Position numbers and translations under genes: made by a program. Below, in pieces: positions 35,793 through 45,025 of a stretch of DNA of 64,000 nt (positions within the stretch are counted from its first letter, which is position 1; each line of letters starts with the position of its first letter). The notes beneath the pieces are model-generated. The model was not told where the DNA came from. It saw nothing but the letters and a program-made list of their open reading frames with translations, and did no database searches. Location of the stretch: the NCBI GenBank assembly GCA_947374485.1, contig CANCCF010000004.1, positions 1-64,000 of the forward strand. The letters are read 5' to 3'. Source of the DNA: Comamonadaceae bacterium. GTDB taxonomy: Bacteria > Pseudomonadota > Gammaproteobacteria > Burkholderiales > Burkholderiaceae_C.

Positions 35793-36194
35793 GGAAAAAT
35801 GCCCCGCGGCAATCAGCTGGTCCACCTCGGCTGCGGCGTCCAGATAGTCCTGCTCCGGGTCGCCGGGCGTGAAACCGCGGCGCTGGGCGATGTAGTAGGC
35901 AGCCACCTCGATGTAGTTGGCGCGCTGCGCCTGGTCGACAGGCGGGCCTTCCGCCGGCCCCTGTGCCGCGGCTTTGACCTTGGCGACTTGTTTGGCGGCC
36001 GCCTTGGGCTTGGCTGCAGTCTTGGCTACAGGCATGGCAGGCGCCGCTTTGCTGGCCGCTGGCATGGCCGCAGCCTCTTTTACAGCGGTCTTTTTAGCGG
36101 CAACCTTTTTGGCGGCCACCTTGGCAGGCGCGGATGCGGGCGTGGGCTTGCCGGGCTCGGCGACAGGTGCTTTTTCTTTTTTGATGCTGGCCAT
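35787..36194 (-). CDS. Lys/Ala-rich protein with C-terminal DUF2934
   Basis: A 135-residue protein. Residues 1-80 are a low-complexity, highly basic chain rich in Ala, Lys and Pro (histone H1-like). The end carries QRANYIEVAAYYIAQRRGF and DPEQDYLDAAAEVDQLI, the DUF2934 domain. Such tails bind nucleic acid nonspecifically, so a chromatin-associated or stress role is possible. GAGGAG precedes the start. Confidence 0.8.
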   Translation of the reverse strand: MASIKKEKAPVAEPGKPTPASAPAKVAAKKVAAKKTAVKEAAAMPAASKAAPAMPVAKTAAKPKAAAKQVAKVKAAAQGPAEGPPVDQAQRANYIEVAAYYIAQRRGFTPGDPEQDYLDAAAEVDQLIAAGHFSK

Positions 36195-36297
36195 GGTGGG
36201 CTCCTCGGTTGGTTGTGGAACGATGCAATTGCGCAGTATGTGCCACATTGGCAATGACCAAACTAGCAATTACCAGGCCACCGCAGGCCACACCACA

Positions 36298-36813
36298 TCA
36301 GGCGCGCAAGGCCTGCCCCAGCGCAAACACCGAGTTGGGCACCAGGGGCCGCGGCACCTGGTGCACCGGCGCGGCCAGCACACCCTTGGTGGGCTTTTTG
36401 CGCTCCTGCACTTCAAAGCCGCTGGCGCGTTGCTCGTCGGCCAGGCTCTTGAGGGTGATGGTCTTCATGTGCTCAAAGACGGCGCTGTTGAGCGAATCCC
36501 ACAAGGCCTGGGTGTCGAGCACACCGCGGTTCTTGCGCGCGCTTCCCGGGTCACCCACTTCCTCGATGGCGCCGATGATGTCGGCCACGGTGATGTTGTC
36601 ACCACGAAAGCCCAGGGCATAGCCGCCACCGGGGCCGCGCGTGCTCTCCACCAGGCTGTGCTGGCGCAGTTTGGCAAATACCTGCTCCAAGTAAGAGAGG
36701 GAAATGCCGTGGCGCAGGGCCAGGTCGGACAGGGGGACCGGGTAGCCCTTTTCGCGCAGGGCCAGGTCAATCATGGCGGTGATAGCAAAACGTCCACGGG
36801 TACTGAGTCGCAT
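36298..36813 (-). CDS. Rrf2-family regulator without cysteines
   Basis: A 171-residue dimeric winged-helix regulator. The N-terminus MRLSTRGRFAITAMIDLAL, SYLEQVFAKLRQHSLVES and GPGGGYALGF match IscR/CymR-type Rrf2 proteins. The IscR [2Fe-2S] ligands are absent: the site reads GSARKNRGVLDTQALW and the whole protein contains no Cys. It is therefore probably cluster-free and may sense another signal, or respond through a partner as CymR does with cysteine synthase. It lies next to sulfate transport genes and is divergent to the NhaR-like gene. Confidence 0.85.
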   Translation of the reverse strand: MRLSTRGRFAITAMIDLALREKGYPVPLSDLALRHGISLSYLEQVFAKLRQHSLVESTRGPGGGYALGFRGDNITVADIIGAIEEVGDPGSARKNRGVLDTQALWDSLNSAVFEHMKTITLKSLADEQRASGFEVQERKKPTKGVLAAPVHQVPRPLVPNSVFALGQALRA

Positions 36814-36873
36814 GTTCTTCACTCCTATACAGCGCGAAGGCGCTGACAAGCCTTGAATATATGCAGCACAATG

Positions 36874-36916
36874 CTTCGTGAAAAGTCGTAATTTCAGCAA
36901 TTTAACTTCGTAAAAA
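36874..36916 (+). promoter_or_regulatory. Direct repeats upstream of the nhaR-like gene
   Basis: CTTCGTGAAAA (36874-36884) and CTTCGTAAAAA (36906-36916) lie 32 bases apart, about three helical turns, and the second ends just before the ATG. They suggest an autoregulatory LysR-type site. There is no clear ribosome-binding site here, so the leader may also be short or leaderless. A CAGCGC/GCGCTG hairpin is at 36833-36848. Confidence 0.35.
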
Positions 36917-36919
36917 ACG

Positions 36920-37825
36920 ATGAATTACAAACACCTGCTGTACTTCTGGGTTACCGCCAAGGCGGGCGGTGTGATGCGCGCGGGCGAACAGCTGCACACC
37001 ACGCCGCACACCCTGTCGGGCCAGATCAAGCTGCTCGAAGACTGGCTGGGCCACAAGCTCTTCAAAAAGGCCGGGCGCAACCTGGAGCTGACCGAGGACG
37101 GCCGCCTGGCGCTGGGCTATGCCGACCAGATTTTCGCGCTGGGCGCCGAGCTGGAGGCGGCCGTGCGGGCCTCGGCTGCGGGGGGTGGCGCGGGCAGCAG
37201 GGTGCTGGAGTTCAAGGTGGGCGTGGCCGATTCGGTCAGCAAGTCGATTGCCTACCGGCTGCTGGAGCCCGCCTTGTCGATTGATGAGCCGGTGCGCCTG
37301 ATCTGCAGCGAGGGCAAGTTCCCCGACCTGCTGGCGCAGCTGGCGCTGAACCGGCTGGACCTGGTGATTGCCGACGAGCCCATGTCGCGCCGCCTGAGCG
37401 TGCGCGCCTTCAACCACCCGCTGGGCGGCACGGCCATGAGCTTTTTTTGCACCCCCGCCCTCAAGGCCCAACTCAAGGGCAAGTTCCCCCAGTGCCTGAG
37501 CGGCCAGCCCATGTTGATTCCCGGCACCCAGGCCTCGGTGCGCCAGCAGCTCGAGGGCTGGCTGACGCAACACGGCGTGCAGCCGCGCATCGTCGGTGAA
37601 TTTGACGATGGCGCCCTGATGACCGCCTTTGCCCGCGAGGGCCGCGGCGTCTTTATCGCGCCCAGCGTGACCGAGGCGGAAACCATCCAGCAATTCGGCG
37701 TGAAGGTGATCGGGCGCAGCGAGGAACTGCGCGAGGAGTTTTATGCCGTGTCAGTGGAGCGGCGCATCACCCACCCCTGTGTGGTGGCCATTACCAAGGC
37801 GGCGCGGGGCAAACTGTTTGGTTAG
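36920..37825 (+). CDS. nhaR: LysR-type regulator, NhaR-like
   Basis: A 301-residue transcriptional activator, the same length as E. coli NhaR. The helix-turn-helix at the N-terminus (MNYKHLLYFWVTAKAGGVMR onward) with TTPHTLSGQIKLLEDWLGHKLF is characteristic of NhaR and not of CysB. The C-terminal effector domain (about 90-300) contains GKFPDLLAQLALNRLDLVIADE and GTQASVRQQLEGW. In E. coli NhaR responds to sodium and pH. It sits immediately upstream of sulfate transport genes, separated by a 135 bp leader, but a link to them is not shown. Confidence 0.88.
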   Translation: MNYKHLLYFWVTAKAGGVMRAGEQLHTTPHTLSGQIKLLEDWLGHKLFKKAGRNLELTEDGRLALGYADQIFALGAELEAAVRASAAGGGAGSRVLEFKVGVADSVSKSIAYRLLEPALSIDEPVRLICSEGKFPDLLAQLALNRLDLVIADEPMSRRLSVRAFNHPLGGTAMSFFCTPALKAQLKGKFPQCLSGQPMLIPGTQASVRQQLEGWLTQHGVQPRIVGEFDDGALMTAFAREGRGVFIAPSVTEAETIQQFGVKVIGRSEELREEFYAVSVERRITHPCVVAITKAARGKLFG

Positions 37826-37960
37826 ACGGGTTTGGGCATAAGCAAACAAGCAAAACTTCCTTGGGCCAATCTGCTCCGGTGTGCACAATCGCGCCTCTGG
37901 GCTGCTTGCAATGCAGGCGCCTTTTGCGCCCAAGACCCACTCCTCTTTATTCAAGTCCCC

Positions 37961-38959
37961 ATGCAACTCAAACGCACTTTGTCCCTGGTAATTGCCGCTG
38001 TCGCCCTCACCGCCAGCCATCTGGCGTCCGCCCAATCCCTGCTCAATGCGTCCTACGACGTATCGCGCGAGTTTTACAAGGATGTAAACGCCGCCTTTGT
38101 GGCGAGCTACAAAAAGTCCACCGGCAAAGACCTCAAGATCGACCAGTCGCACGGTGGCTCCAGCGCGCAGGCGCGCGCCGTCAACGACGGCCTGGACGCC
38201 GATGTGGTGACCATGAACACCACCACCGATGTGGACTTTCTGGCCAGCACCGGCATCGTGGCCAAAGACTGGAAGACACGCTTCCCGCACAACGCCTCAC
38301 CGACGTCGAGCACCATGCTGTTCCTGACGCGCAACGGCAACCCCAAGGGCATCAAGGACTGGGACGACCTCATCAAGCCCGGCATCTCGGTGGTGCTGGT
38401 CAACCCCAAGACCGGCGGCAATGGCCGCATGGCCTACCTGGCGGCTTGGGGCTATGCGCGCAAGAAGGGCGGCAGCGATGCGCAGGCCGCAGAGTTCGTG
38501 GGCAAGCTCTACAAGAACGTGCCGGTGCTGGCCAAGGGCGGGCGTGACGCCACCACCATCTTTTTGCAACGCAATGTGGGCGATGTGCTGGTGACGTTTG
38601 AATCTGAAGTGGTCTCGGTGGACCGCGAGTTCGGCACCGGCAAGGTCGATGCGATTCACCCCAGCATCAGCATCGTGGCCGAGAACCCGGTGGCTGTGGT
38701 GGAACGTACTGTGGCCAAAAAAGGCACGGCCGACCTGGCTAAGGCCTATTTGAATTATCTGTACAGCGACGAGGCACAAGAGATTGCCGCCAGGCACGCC
38801 CTGCGCCCCACCAACGCCACCATCCTGAAGAAATATGCATCCACCTTCAAGCCAATGCAGCTGTTCACCGTGGAAGAGATGTTTGGCTCGCTGGCCGAGG
38901 CACAGAAGCTGCACTTCAATGACGGTGGGCAGTTCGACAAGCTGTATACGGTGAAGTAG
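37961..38959 (+). CDS. sbp: Sulfate/thiosulfate ABC transporter substrate-binding protein
   Basis: A 332-residue periplasmic protein. Signal peptide residues 1-24 (cleavage after LASA). It has sulfate-site motifs [43 protein letters not shown] and [11 protein letters not shown]. It is the first gene of an sbp-cysT-cysW-cysA cluster and has a hairpin after it that may favour high expression of the binding protein. A diverged paralogue lies at 16.9 kb. The chosen ATG is the only one giving a signal peptide. Confidence 0.95.
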   Translation: MQLKRTLSLVIAAVALTASHLASAQSLLNASYDVSREFYKDVNAAFVASYKKSTGKDLKIDQSHGGSSAQARAVNDGLDADVVTMNTTTDVDFLASTGIVAKDWKTRFPHNASPTSSTMLFLTRNGNPKGIKDWDDLIKPGISVVLVNPKTGGNGRMAYLAAWGYARKKGGSDAQAAEFVGKLYKNVPVLAKGGRDATTIFLQRNVGDVLVTFESEVVSVDREFGTGKVDAIHPSISIVAENPVAVVERTVAKKGTADLAKAYLNYLYSDEAQEIAARHALRPTNATILKKYASTFKPMQLFTVEEMFGSLAEAQKLHFNDGGQFDKLYTVK

Positions 38960-38988
38960 GCGCCGCGCTCCCTTCACGGCCCTGGCAA

Positions 38989-39016
38989 AAGCAAACAACC
39001 ACAAAGTTGTTTGCTT
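38989..39016 (+). other. Perfect 11 bp stem hairpin between sbp and cysT
   Basis: AAGCAAACAAC (38989-38999) and GTTGTTTGCTT (39006-39016) are exact inverted repeats with a 6 base loop. There is no following T-run. It could slow RNA decay so sbp is made in excess over the permeases, or act as a partial terminator or operator. A related AAGCAAACAAG occurs upstream of sbp at 37840. Confidence 0.55.
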
Positions 39017-39078
39017 GGGCCTGCGGCATCCGCAAAATCGCCCGTTGGCCACCGCTGGTGGCCCTGTTTTTTCAAGCC

Positions 39079-39927
39079 ATGTCCACACTGACCCTCCCCC
39101 GGCGACCTGCCAAGCGCGTGCTGCCCGGCTTCAAGCTGACGCTGGGCTACACGCTGTTCTATCTGAGCGTGATCGTGCTGATCCCGCTCTCGGCCCTGCT
39201 CTTCAAAACCTTCACGCTCACCTGGGAGCAGTTTGTGCAGGCGGTGAGCAGTCCGCGTGTGATGGCGTCCTATCAGCTGACCTTTGGTGCCTCGCTGTTT
39301 GCCGCCGCCGTGAACGCGGTATTTGGCCTGCTGATTGCCTGGGTGCTGGTGCGCTATTCCTTTCCCGGCAAAAAAATCATCGACGCGCTGGTGGACTTGC
39401 CGTTTGCCCTGCCCACCGCCGTGGCCGGTATCTCGCTCACGGCACTCTTGGCCAGCAATGGCTGGGTCGGCGCGCTGCTGGAGCCGTATGGTGTGCAGCT
39501 GGCTTTCAATCGCAATGGCGTGGTGATTGCCTTGATCTTCATCGGTCTGCCCTTTGTGGTGCGCACGGTGCAGCCGGTGCTGGAGGATGCCGAAAAGGAA
39601 CTCGAAGAGGCCGCCACCTGCCTGGGGGCCACACGCCTGCAGACCTTCATTCACGTGATCTTCCCGACCATTGCCCCGGCCCTCTTGACCGGCTTTGCCA
39701 TGGCCTTTGCGCGTGCCATCGGCGAGTACGGCTCTGTCATTTTTATTGCGGGCAACATGCCCATGGTGTCGGAGATCACGCCTTTGATCATCATCGGCAA
39801 ACTGGAGCAGTACGACTACGCCGGTGCCACCGCCGTGGCCGTGGTGCTGCTGGTGATTTCCTTTGTGCTGCTGCTGGTGATCAACGCCCTGCAAGCCTGG
39901 CAGCGCCGCCGCAACGGAGGAGTCTGA
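39079..39927 (+). CDS. cysT: Sulfate/thiosulfate ABC transporter permease CysT
   Basis: A 282-residue inner-membrane subunit. Sulfate-permease sequence includes [46 protein letters not shown] and the EAA loop [21 protein letters not shown]. It is followed 2 bp later by cysW. The start at 39079 gives the usual N-terminus [18 protein letters not shown]. Confidence 0.96.
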   Translation: MSTLTLPRRPAKRVLPGFKLTLGYTLFYLSVIVLIPLSALLFKTFTLTWEQFVQAVSSPRVMASYQLTFGASLFAAAVNAVFGLLIAWVLVRYSFPGKKIIDALVDLPFALPTAVAGISLTALLASNGWVGALLEPYGVQLAFNRNGVVIALIFIGLPFVVRTVQPVLEDAEKELEEAATCLGATRLQTFIHVIFPTIAPALLTGFAMAFARAIGEYGSVIFIAGNMPMVSEITPLIIIGKLEQYDYAGATAVAVVLLVISFVLLLVINALQAWQRRRNGGV

Positions 39928-39929
39928 CC

Positions 39930-40844
39930 ATGGGCAACACCCGTACCCAACGCACGGCCAAGGCCGGCACCACCGAGCCCACCTGGGTGAAGTGGACGCT
40001 CTTGGGGCTCGCCCTGGGCTTCATCTTTTTGTTCCTGCTGCTGCCACTGGCCGCCGTGTTCACCGAGGCCCTGCGCAAGGGCGGTGGCGCGGCGCTGGAG
40101 GCGCTCAAGGAACCGGACGCCTGGAGCGCCATAAGCCTGACCCTCATCGTTGCGGCGATTGCCGTGCCGCTGAACCTGGTGTTTGGCATTGCTGCGGCCT
40201 GGTGCATCGCCAAATACGAGTTCCGGGGCAAGGCCTTTTTGACCACGCTGGTGGACCTGCCGTTTTCCGTCTCTCCTGTCGTAGCGGGTCTGGTCTATGT
40301 GCTGATGTTTGGCGCCCAGGGCTGGATTGGCCCGTGGCTTGCTGCACATGACATCAAGATCGTGTTTGCCATTCCCGGCATCGTGCTGGCCACCATCTTC
40401 GTGACCTTCCCCTTCATTGCCCGCGAGCTGATTCCGCTGATGCAGGCGCAGGGCACGGAAGAAGAGCAGGCCGCGATTGTGCTGGGCGCCACCGGCTGGC
40501 AGACCTTCTGGCATGTGACGCTGCCCAACATCAAGTGGGGCCTGGTGTATGGCGTGATCCTGTGCAATGCGCGCGCCATGGGCGAGTTTGGCGCCGTGTC
40601 TGTTGTGTCCGGCCACATCCGCGGACAGACCAACACGATTCCGCTGCATGTGGAGATTTTGTACAACGAGTACCAGTCTGTGGCCGCCTTTGCCGTGGCC
40701 TCTCTCCTGGCGCTGCTGGCCCTGGTCACGCTGGTCATCAAGCAAATTGTGGAGTGGCGCTTTGAGCGCGAGATGAAAGCCGCGGCACAGCTACCGCCCG
40801 AGCGCCCGCTGACTGCCAGCATGCCCGCCGCCGCCCAAGCCTGA
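39930..40844 (+). CDS. cysW: Sulfate/thiosulfate ABC transporter permease CysW
   Basis: A 304-residue membrane subunit pairing with CysT. Motifs include [22 protein letters not shown] and [24 protein letters not shown] in the coupling loop, and [29 protein letters not shown] precedes the ATG. cysA follows by 32 bp. Confidence 0.96.
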   Translation: MGNTRTQRTAKAGTTEPTWVKWTLLGLALGFIFLFLLLPLAAVFTEALRKGGGAALEALKEPDAWSAISLTLIVAAIAVPLNLVFGIAAAWCIAKYEFRGKAFLTTLVDLPFSVSPVVAGLVYVLMFGAQGWIGPWLAAHDIKIVFAIPGIVLATIFVTFPFIARELIPLMQAQGTEEEQAAIVLGATGWQTFWHVTLPNIKWGLVYGVILCNARAMGEFGAVSVVSGHIRGQTNTIPLHVEILYNEYQSVAAFAVASLLALLALVTLVIKQIVEWRFEREMKAAAQLPPERPLTASMPAAAQA

Positions 40845-40876
40845 ACCGAACACCGCTTTTTATCCAGAAGAACACC

Positions 40877-42007
40877 ATGAGCATCGCCATCCGCAACGTC
40901 AGCAAAGACTTCGGCAGCTTCCACGCCCTGCAGGACGTCAGCCTCGATATCCACTCCGGCGAACTCGTCGCCCTCTTGGGCCCATCGGGCTGCGGCAAGA
41001 CCACGCTCTTGCGCATCATTGCCGGGCTAGAAACCGCTGACCAAGGCAACATCCTTTTCAGTGGCGAGGACACCACCGACGTGCATGTGCGCGAGCGCAA
41101 CGTGGGCTTTGTGTTCCAGCACTACGCGCTGTTTCGCCACATGAGCGTGTTTGACAACGTGGCCTTTGGCCTGCGCATGAAGCCGCGCGCCACGCGCCCG
41201 AGCGAAGCCGTCATCAAGCAAAAGGTGCACGAGCTGCTGGGCCTGGTGCAGCTCGACTGGTTGTCGGACCGCTACCCGGCGCAACTCAGCGGCGGCCAGC
41301 GCCAGCGCATTGCCCTGGCCCGGGCGCTGGCCGTGGAGCCCAAGGTGCTGCTGCTCGACGAGCCCTTTGGCGCGCTCGATGCCAAGGTGCGAAAAGAACT
41401 GCGTCGCTGGCTGCGCCGCCTGCACGACGACCTGCACGTGACCAGCATCTTTGTCACGCACGACCAGGAAGAAGCACTGGAAGTGGCCGACCGCGTGGTG
41501 CTGATGAACAGCGGCAAAGTCGAGCAGATCGGCTCGCCCCAAGACGTCTGGAACCATCCGGCCAGTCCTTTTGTCTACGGCTTTCTGGGCGATGTGAACC
41601 TGTTCCACGGCCGCGCCCACGAGGGCGAGATGCTGATTGGCGACAACGGCGTGCGCCTGCAAAGCCCGGAGCACAGCGGCGCGCAGGACGCCCGGGCCTT
41701 TGCCTACGTGCGGCCGCACGATCTCGATGTGCGCCGTTACCAGCCCGGTGAAGACAGCGGCATTGGCGCCTACCAGACGCAACGCGGTATTCCCGCCAAG
41801 CTGGTGCGCGCGATTGTGGTGGGGCCGATTGCGCGCCTGGAATTGCTGCCGCTGGATGCGTCGGCTGCGGGCAGTGGCGACATCATCGAGGCGCAGATGG
41901 GTGCGCAGCAGTTTGACGAGCAGGCTTTCAAGGACGGCGAAATTCTGGTGCTCACGCCGCGCAAGGCGCGGGTGTTTGTGGACGCGCCGGAGTGGCAGTC
42001 TCCATGA
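40877..42007 (+). CDS. cysA: Sulfate/thiosulfate ABC transporter ATP-binding protein CysA
   Basis: A 376-residue ATPase. Walker A GPSGCGKT (35-42), Q-loop, signature [16 protein letters not shown] and Walker [14 protein letters not shown] are all intact. The C-terminal TOBE-type domain (about 240-370) begins after [10 protein letters not shown], a CysA hallmark. It completes the sulfate importer started by sbp. Confidence 0.96.
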   Translation: MSIAIRNVSKDFGSFHALQDVSLDIHSGELVALLGPSGCGKTTLLRIIAGLETADQGNILFSGEDTTDVHVRERNVGFVFQHYALFRHMSVFDNVAFGLRMKPRATRPSEAVIKQKVHELLGLVQLDWLSDRYPAQLSGGQRQRIALARALAVEPKVLLLDEPFGALDAKVRKELRRWLRRLHDDLHVTSIFVTHDQEEALEVADRVVLMNSGKVEQIGSPQDVWNHPASPFVYGFLGDVNLFHGRAHEGEMLIGDNGVRLQSPEHSGAQDARAFAYVRPHDLDVRRYQPGEDSGIGAYQTQRGIPAKLVRAIVVGPIARLELLPLDASAAGSGDIIEAQMGAQQFDEQAFKDGEILVLTPRKARVFVDAPEWQSP

Positions 42008-42008
42008 T

Positions 42009-42031
42009 ATTCGAACATGGCATGTTGGAAT
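42009..42031. promoter_or_regulatory. Long palindrome upstream of the DUF4143 ATPase gene
   Basis: TTCgAACATG-G-CATGTTgGAA, with an A/T pair outside, forms arms of 11 with one mismatch. It begins 2 bp after the cysA stop and ends 28 bp before the next start. The symmetric core AACATG/CATGTT is typical of a dimeric repressor operator. It could also be a weak terminator. Confidence 0.55.
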
Positions 42032-42059
42032 TTCATGGTAAATGGTTTAGCATTCCCGC

Positions 42060-43241
42060 ATGCTCAACCGTGATGCCCTTGAAAAAGCCGTAGCTGCTGC
42101 ACTGGCGCGATCGCGCGGCGTGGTGCTGCAGGGTCCGCGCCAGTCGGGCAAGAGCACGCTGGCGCAGCGTTTTCTCTCACGCGATTCGGCCAACTATTTC
42201 GACCTGGAATATCCACCCCATGCCCAGCGCCTGGAGCAGGCCACGCAAACCCTGGAGCAGCTCTCGGGTCTGGTGGTGATTGACGAGGTGCAACTGCGCC
42301 CGGCCCTGTTCCCCTTGCTGCGCAGCCTGATGGACCGCTCCAACAAGCCGGGCCAGTACCTGCTGCTGGGCAGCGCCTCACCGCAGTTGATGCAGCAAGC
42401 CGGTGAGTCCCTGCTGGGCCGGGTGGAAACCGTGGACGTGGGCGGTTTTGATCTGGGCGAGGTATGCGGGGCGCCGGTCCATTACAGCGAGGCCGTGGCC
42501 AACGCACTGTGGCTCAGGGGCGGTTTTCCGCGCGCCTACCTGGCGGCCAATGAGGAAGACAGCTTTGTCTGGCGCATGAACGCCATTGCCAACCATGTGC
42601 GGGTGGACATGCCGCAGTTCGGCATCAACATCGCCGCACCCGCCATGCTGCGCTTCTGGACCATGCTGGCCCACTACCACGGGCAGATCTGGTCGGCCGC
42701 GCCGTTTGCGCAATCCATGGGGGTGTCGGAGCCCACCATACGGCGCTACCTGGATACGCTGACGCAAACCCTGATGGTGCGCCAGCTCCAACCCTGGCAC
42801 GAGAACCTGGGTAAGCGCCAGGTGAAGGCGCCCAAAATCTATTTTCGGGACACCGGCTTTTTGCACGCACTGATGGGCGTGCACAACCTGGCCGAATTGC
42901 TGGCGCATCCCCACCACGGCGCCAGTTGGGAGGGCTTTGCTCTGGAGCAGATCCTGCGCATTGCCAAACCGGCCGAGGCTTTTTTCTGGGCCACACACCA
43001 GGGTGCTGAGCTGGACTTGCTGATGCTGCGCGGGCAGCAGCGCATTGGCGTGGAGTTCAAGCGCTCGCTGGCGCCCACCCTCAGCATCAGCATGCGTATT
43101 GCGTTGCAGGATTTGAAACTGGATGCGCTGTATGTGGTCTATCCCGGCCTGCATCGCTACAGGCTCAGCGAACAGGTGGAAGCGGTGCCGCTGTGGGCCT
43201 TGCTGCCCGCGCCCGGAGCAGTTACAAACCACAACCCCTGA
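42060..43241 (+). CDS. AAA ATPase with DUF4143
   Basis: A 393-residue P-loop protein. Walker A GPRQSGKST (25-33) and Walker B LVVIDEVQ (about 71-78) belong to an N-terminal AAA_14 domain. The C-terminal DUF4143 half has a winged-helix segment (AQSMGVSEPTIRRYLDTL) and a nuclease-like core (GAELDLLMLRGQQRIGVEFKRS). Such proteins are widespread, patchily distributed and unassigned in function, and some resemble restriction or toxin-related modules. The 3' end overlaps the end of the opposite-strand rutR-like gene by 20 bp. Confidence 0.9.
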   Translation: MLNRDALEKAVAAALARSRGVVLQGPRQSGKSTLAQRFLSRDSANYFDLEYPPHAQRLEQATQTLEQLSGLVVIDEVQLRPALFPLLRSLMDRSNKPGQYLLLGSASPQLMQQAGESLLGRVETVDVGGFDLGEVCGAPVHYSEAVANALWLRGGFPRAYLAANEEDSFVWRMNAIANHVRVDMPQFGINIAAPAMLRFWTMLAHYHGQIWSAAPFAQSMGVSEPTIRRYLDTLTQTLMVRQLQPWHENLGKRQVKAPKIYFRDTGFLHALMGVHNLAELLAHPHHGASWEGFALEQILRIAKPAEAFFWATHQGAELDLLMLRGQQRIGVEFKRSLAPTLSISMRIALQDLKLDALYVVYPGLHRYRLSEQVEAVPLWALLPAPGAVTNHNP

Positions 43242-43902
43242 GAATCAGTGCCACCACATGCTCGGTGGCCCTTTGGTAATCTGTCTCCGCCAGCGCATCC
43301 TGCCCCAGCACGGCGCAAACCTGCACGTCAAAGTCGGCATAGGTTTGCGTGGCTGCCCAGATGGTGAAGAAGAGGTGCACGGCATCCACCGGCGCCATGC
43401 GTCCGGCGTCTATCCAGCCCTGCACCACGGCCGATTTATCCAGCACGAGTTGGCGCAGTTCGGTGCCCAATAACACTTTGACCACCGGTGCACCATGCAG
43501 CAATTCATTCGCAAACACCTTGGAGCCGTCCGGGCGCTGGGCCGAGAGGGCCATCTTGGCGCGTATGTATTCCTCCAGCGCCGCGCGCGGTTCGGCGTCC
43601 GTGGTGATGCCGTGGGTGGGCAGTAACCAGTCGTTCAGGATGCGCGCCAGCACGGCGCGGTACAGCACGTCCTTGCTGCCAAAGTAGTAGTGCAGATTGG
43701 CCTTGGGCAGGCCGCTGGCCTCGGCGATGGCGGCCATGGTGGCGCCCTGGAAGCCGGTGCGGGCAAACACCTTTTCTGCGCCCGACAAGATCAGGGCCTC
43801 ATTCGTTTGCCGGATGAGGCCCTTGGACTGGGCTTCCACGCCTTCCGCTTGGGACGGCGCGCGAACGGCTTGGGCTTGCAAAGGCGTTCGCGTGCTGCGC
43901 AT
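43222..43902 (-). CDS. rutR: TetR-family regulator, RutR-like
   Basis: A 226-residue repressor closely resembling RutR, the E. coli uracil-responsive regulator of pyrimidine use. The helix-turn-helix GATMAAIAEASGLPKANLHYYFGSKDVLYRAVL and the C-terminal TetR_C_13 domain with KSAVVQGWIDAGRMAPVDAVHL and IWAATQTYADFDVQV match position by position (given here in blocks). It is the last gene of an ABC transporter operon whose promoter region has a RutR-type operator, implying negative autoregulation. The ATG at 43902 is preferred over an upstream GTG that would overlap the binding-protein gene. Confidence 0.87.
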   Translation of the reverse strand: MRSTRTPLQAQAVRAPSQAEGVEAQSKGLIRQTNEALILSGAEKVFARTGFQGATMAAIAEASGLPKANLHYYFGSKDVLYRAVLARILNDWLLPTHGITTDAEPRAALEEYIRAKMALSAQRPDGSKVFANELLHGAPVVKVLLGTELRQLVLDKSAVVQGWIDAGRMAPVDAVHLFFTIWAATQTYADFDVQVCAVLGQDALAETDYQRATEHVVALILRGCGL

Positions 43903-43937
43903 GCGGAGGGTGCTTGGCTCAATGTGCGTGGATGCGC

Positions 43938-44954
43938 TTACTTCTGCGCCGCGTCCCACACGGCGTGCGAATACGCCGCCTTGCCCGGATCTTTCTTGAT
44001 CACCGGGTCGCTGCCGCCGGTCAGGAGGACCTTGATGGTGCGCTCAAAGGCGGCGGGCTCCAGGTAGCCAATCTTCTTGGTGCCGGCGTTGCTGATGAGC
44101 TTGGCCACGTTTTCCATCTGGCGCTTTTGCACCTTCAGGCTGGAGCTGCCCGACGTGTCCGCCGCCACCACGGCCTTGGCTGCACCTTCGGGGTCTTTCA
44201 CCGCAGCGTCCCAGCCCTTGAGCGTGGCTTTCAAAAACTTGCCCATGCGCGCGACAAAGGCCGGGTCTTTCAGGTTGGGCTCCAACACATACAGGCCGTC
44301 TTCCAGCGTGGAGACGCCTTCCTTTTCATAGAAGAAGGTGACCAGGTCTTTCTCCTTCACACCTGCGTCCACCACCTGCCAGTACTCGTTGTAAATCATG
44401 GTGGAGATGCAAGCGGCCTGGTCCTGCAAGAGCGGGTCCACATTGAAGCCCTGCTTGAGGATCTTGATGTCGGTGTCGGGCTTGTAGCCCAGCTTGCTCA
44501 TCCAGTTGAGGAAGGGGTATTCGTTGCCGCCGTACCAGACGCCCAGGGTCTTGCCTTTGAAGTCTTTGGGGGTAGCAACGCCGCTCTTCTTCTTGCAGGT
44601 CAGCATCAGGCCGGACTTGTCAAATACCTGGGCCACATTCACCAACGGCACACCGGCTTCGCGCGAGGCCATGGCCGAGGGCATCCAGTCCACCACGATG
44701 TCGGCCTGCTTGCCCGCCAGCACCTGGGTGGGGGCAATGTCGGGGCCGCCCGGCTTGATGGTCACGTCCAGCCCAGCGTCTTTGTAAAAGCCTTTTGCTG
44801 CGGCCATGTAGTAACCGGCGAACTGGGCTTGCGGCACCCATTTCAGCTGGACGGTGACGGCCTCGTTGGCCAGGGCGCCGGTGCTGGCGGCCACGCCGTA
44901 CACGGCCAGCACCGCGGCCATCAGGGCGCTGGTGATTTTGGGAGAACGCATCAT
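43938..44954 (-). CDS. ABC transporter substrate-binding protein, NMT1/THI5-like
   Basis: A 338-residue periplasmic binding protein with signal peptide (cleavage after TGALA, residue 29). The start of the mature protein, VTVQLKWVPQAQFAGYYMAAAKG, then FYKDAGLDVTIKPGGP and VVDWMPSAMASRE, are typical of NMT1/SsuA-type pyrimidine, thiamine-precursor and riboflavin importers. The linked RutR and its operator favour a pyrimidine-derived substrate (uracil, thymine, dihydropyrimidine or hydantoin), but this is inference. Confidence 0.9.
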   Translation of the reverse strand: MMRSPKITSALMAAVLAVYGVAASTGALANEAVTVQLKWVPQAQFAGYYMAAAKGFYKDAGLDVTIKPGGPDIAPTQVLAGKQADIVVDWMPSAMASREAGVPLVNVAQVFDKSGLMLTCKKKSGVATPKDFKGKTLGVWYGGNEYPFLNWMSKLGYKPDTDIKILKQGFNVDPLLQDQAACISTMIYNEYWQVVDAGVKEKDLVTFFYEKEGVSTLEDGLYVLEPNLKDPAFVARMGKFLKATLKGWDAAVKDPEGAAKAVVAADTSGSSSLKVQKRQMENVAKLISNAGTKKIGYLEPAAFERTIKVLLTGGSDPVIKKDPGKAAYSHAVWDAAQK

Positions 44955-45025
44955 GAAAAAAACTCCTTCAGGGTTAAAGAATCAACACACAACACAGTGG
45001 CTGCCACAGCCTACTTGAACCTCGC

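Noticed and set aside
36061..36180. Repeated Ala/Lys codons considered as a tandem DNA repeat
   Set aside because: The period is not constant. It is low-complexity coding for the histone-like tail of the DUF2934 protein.
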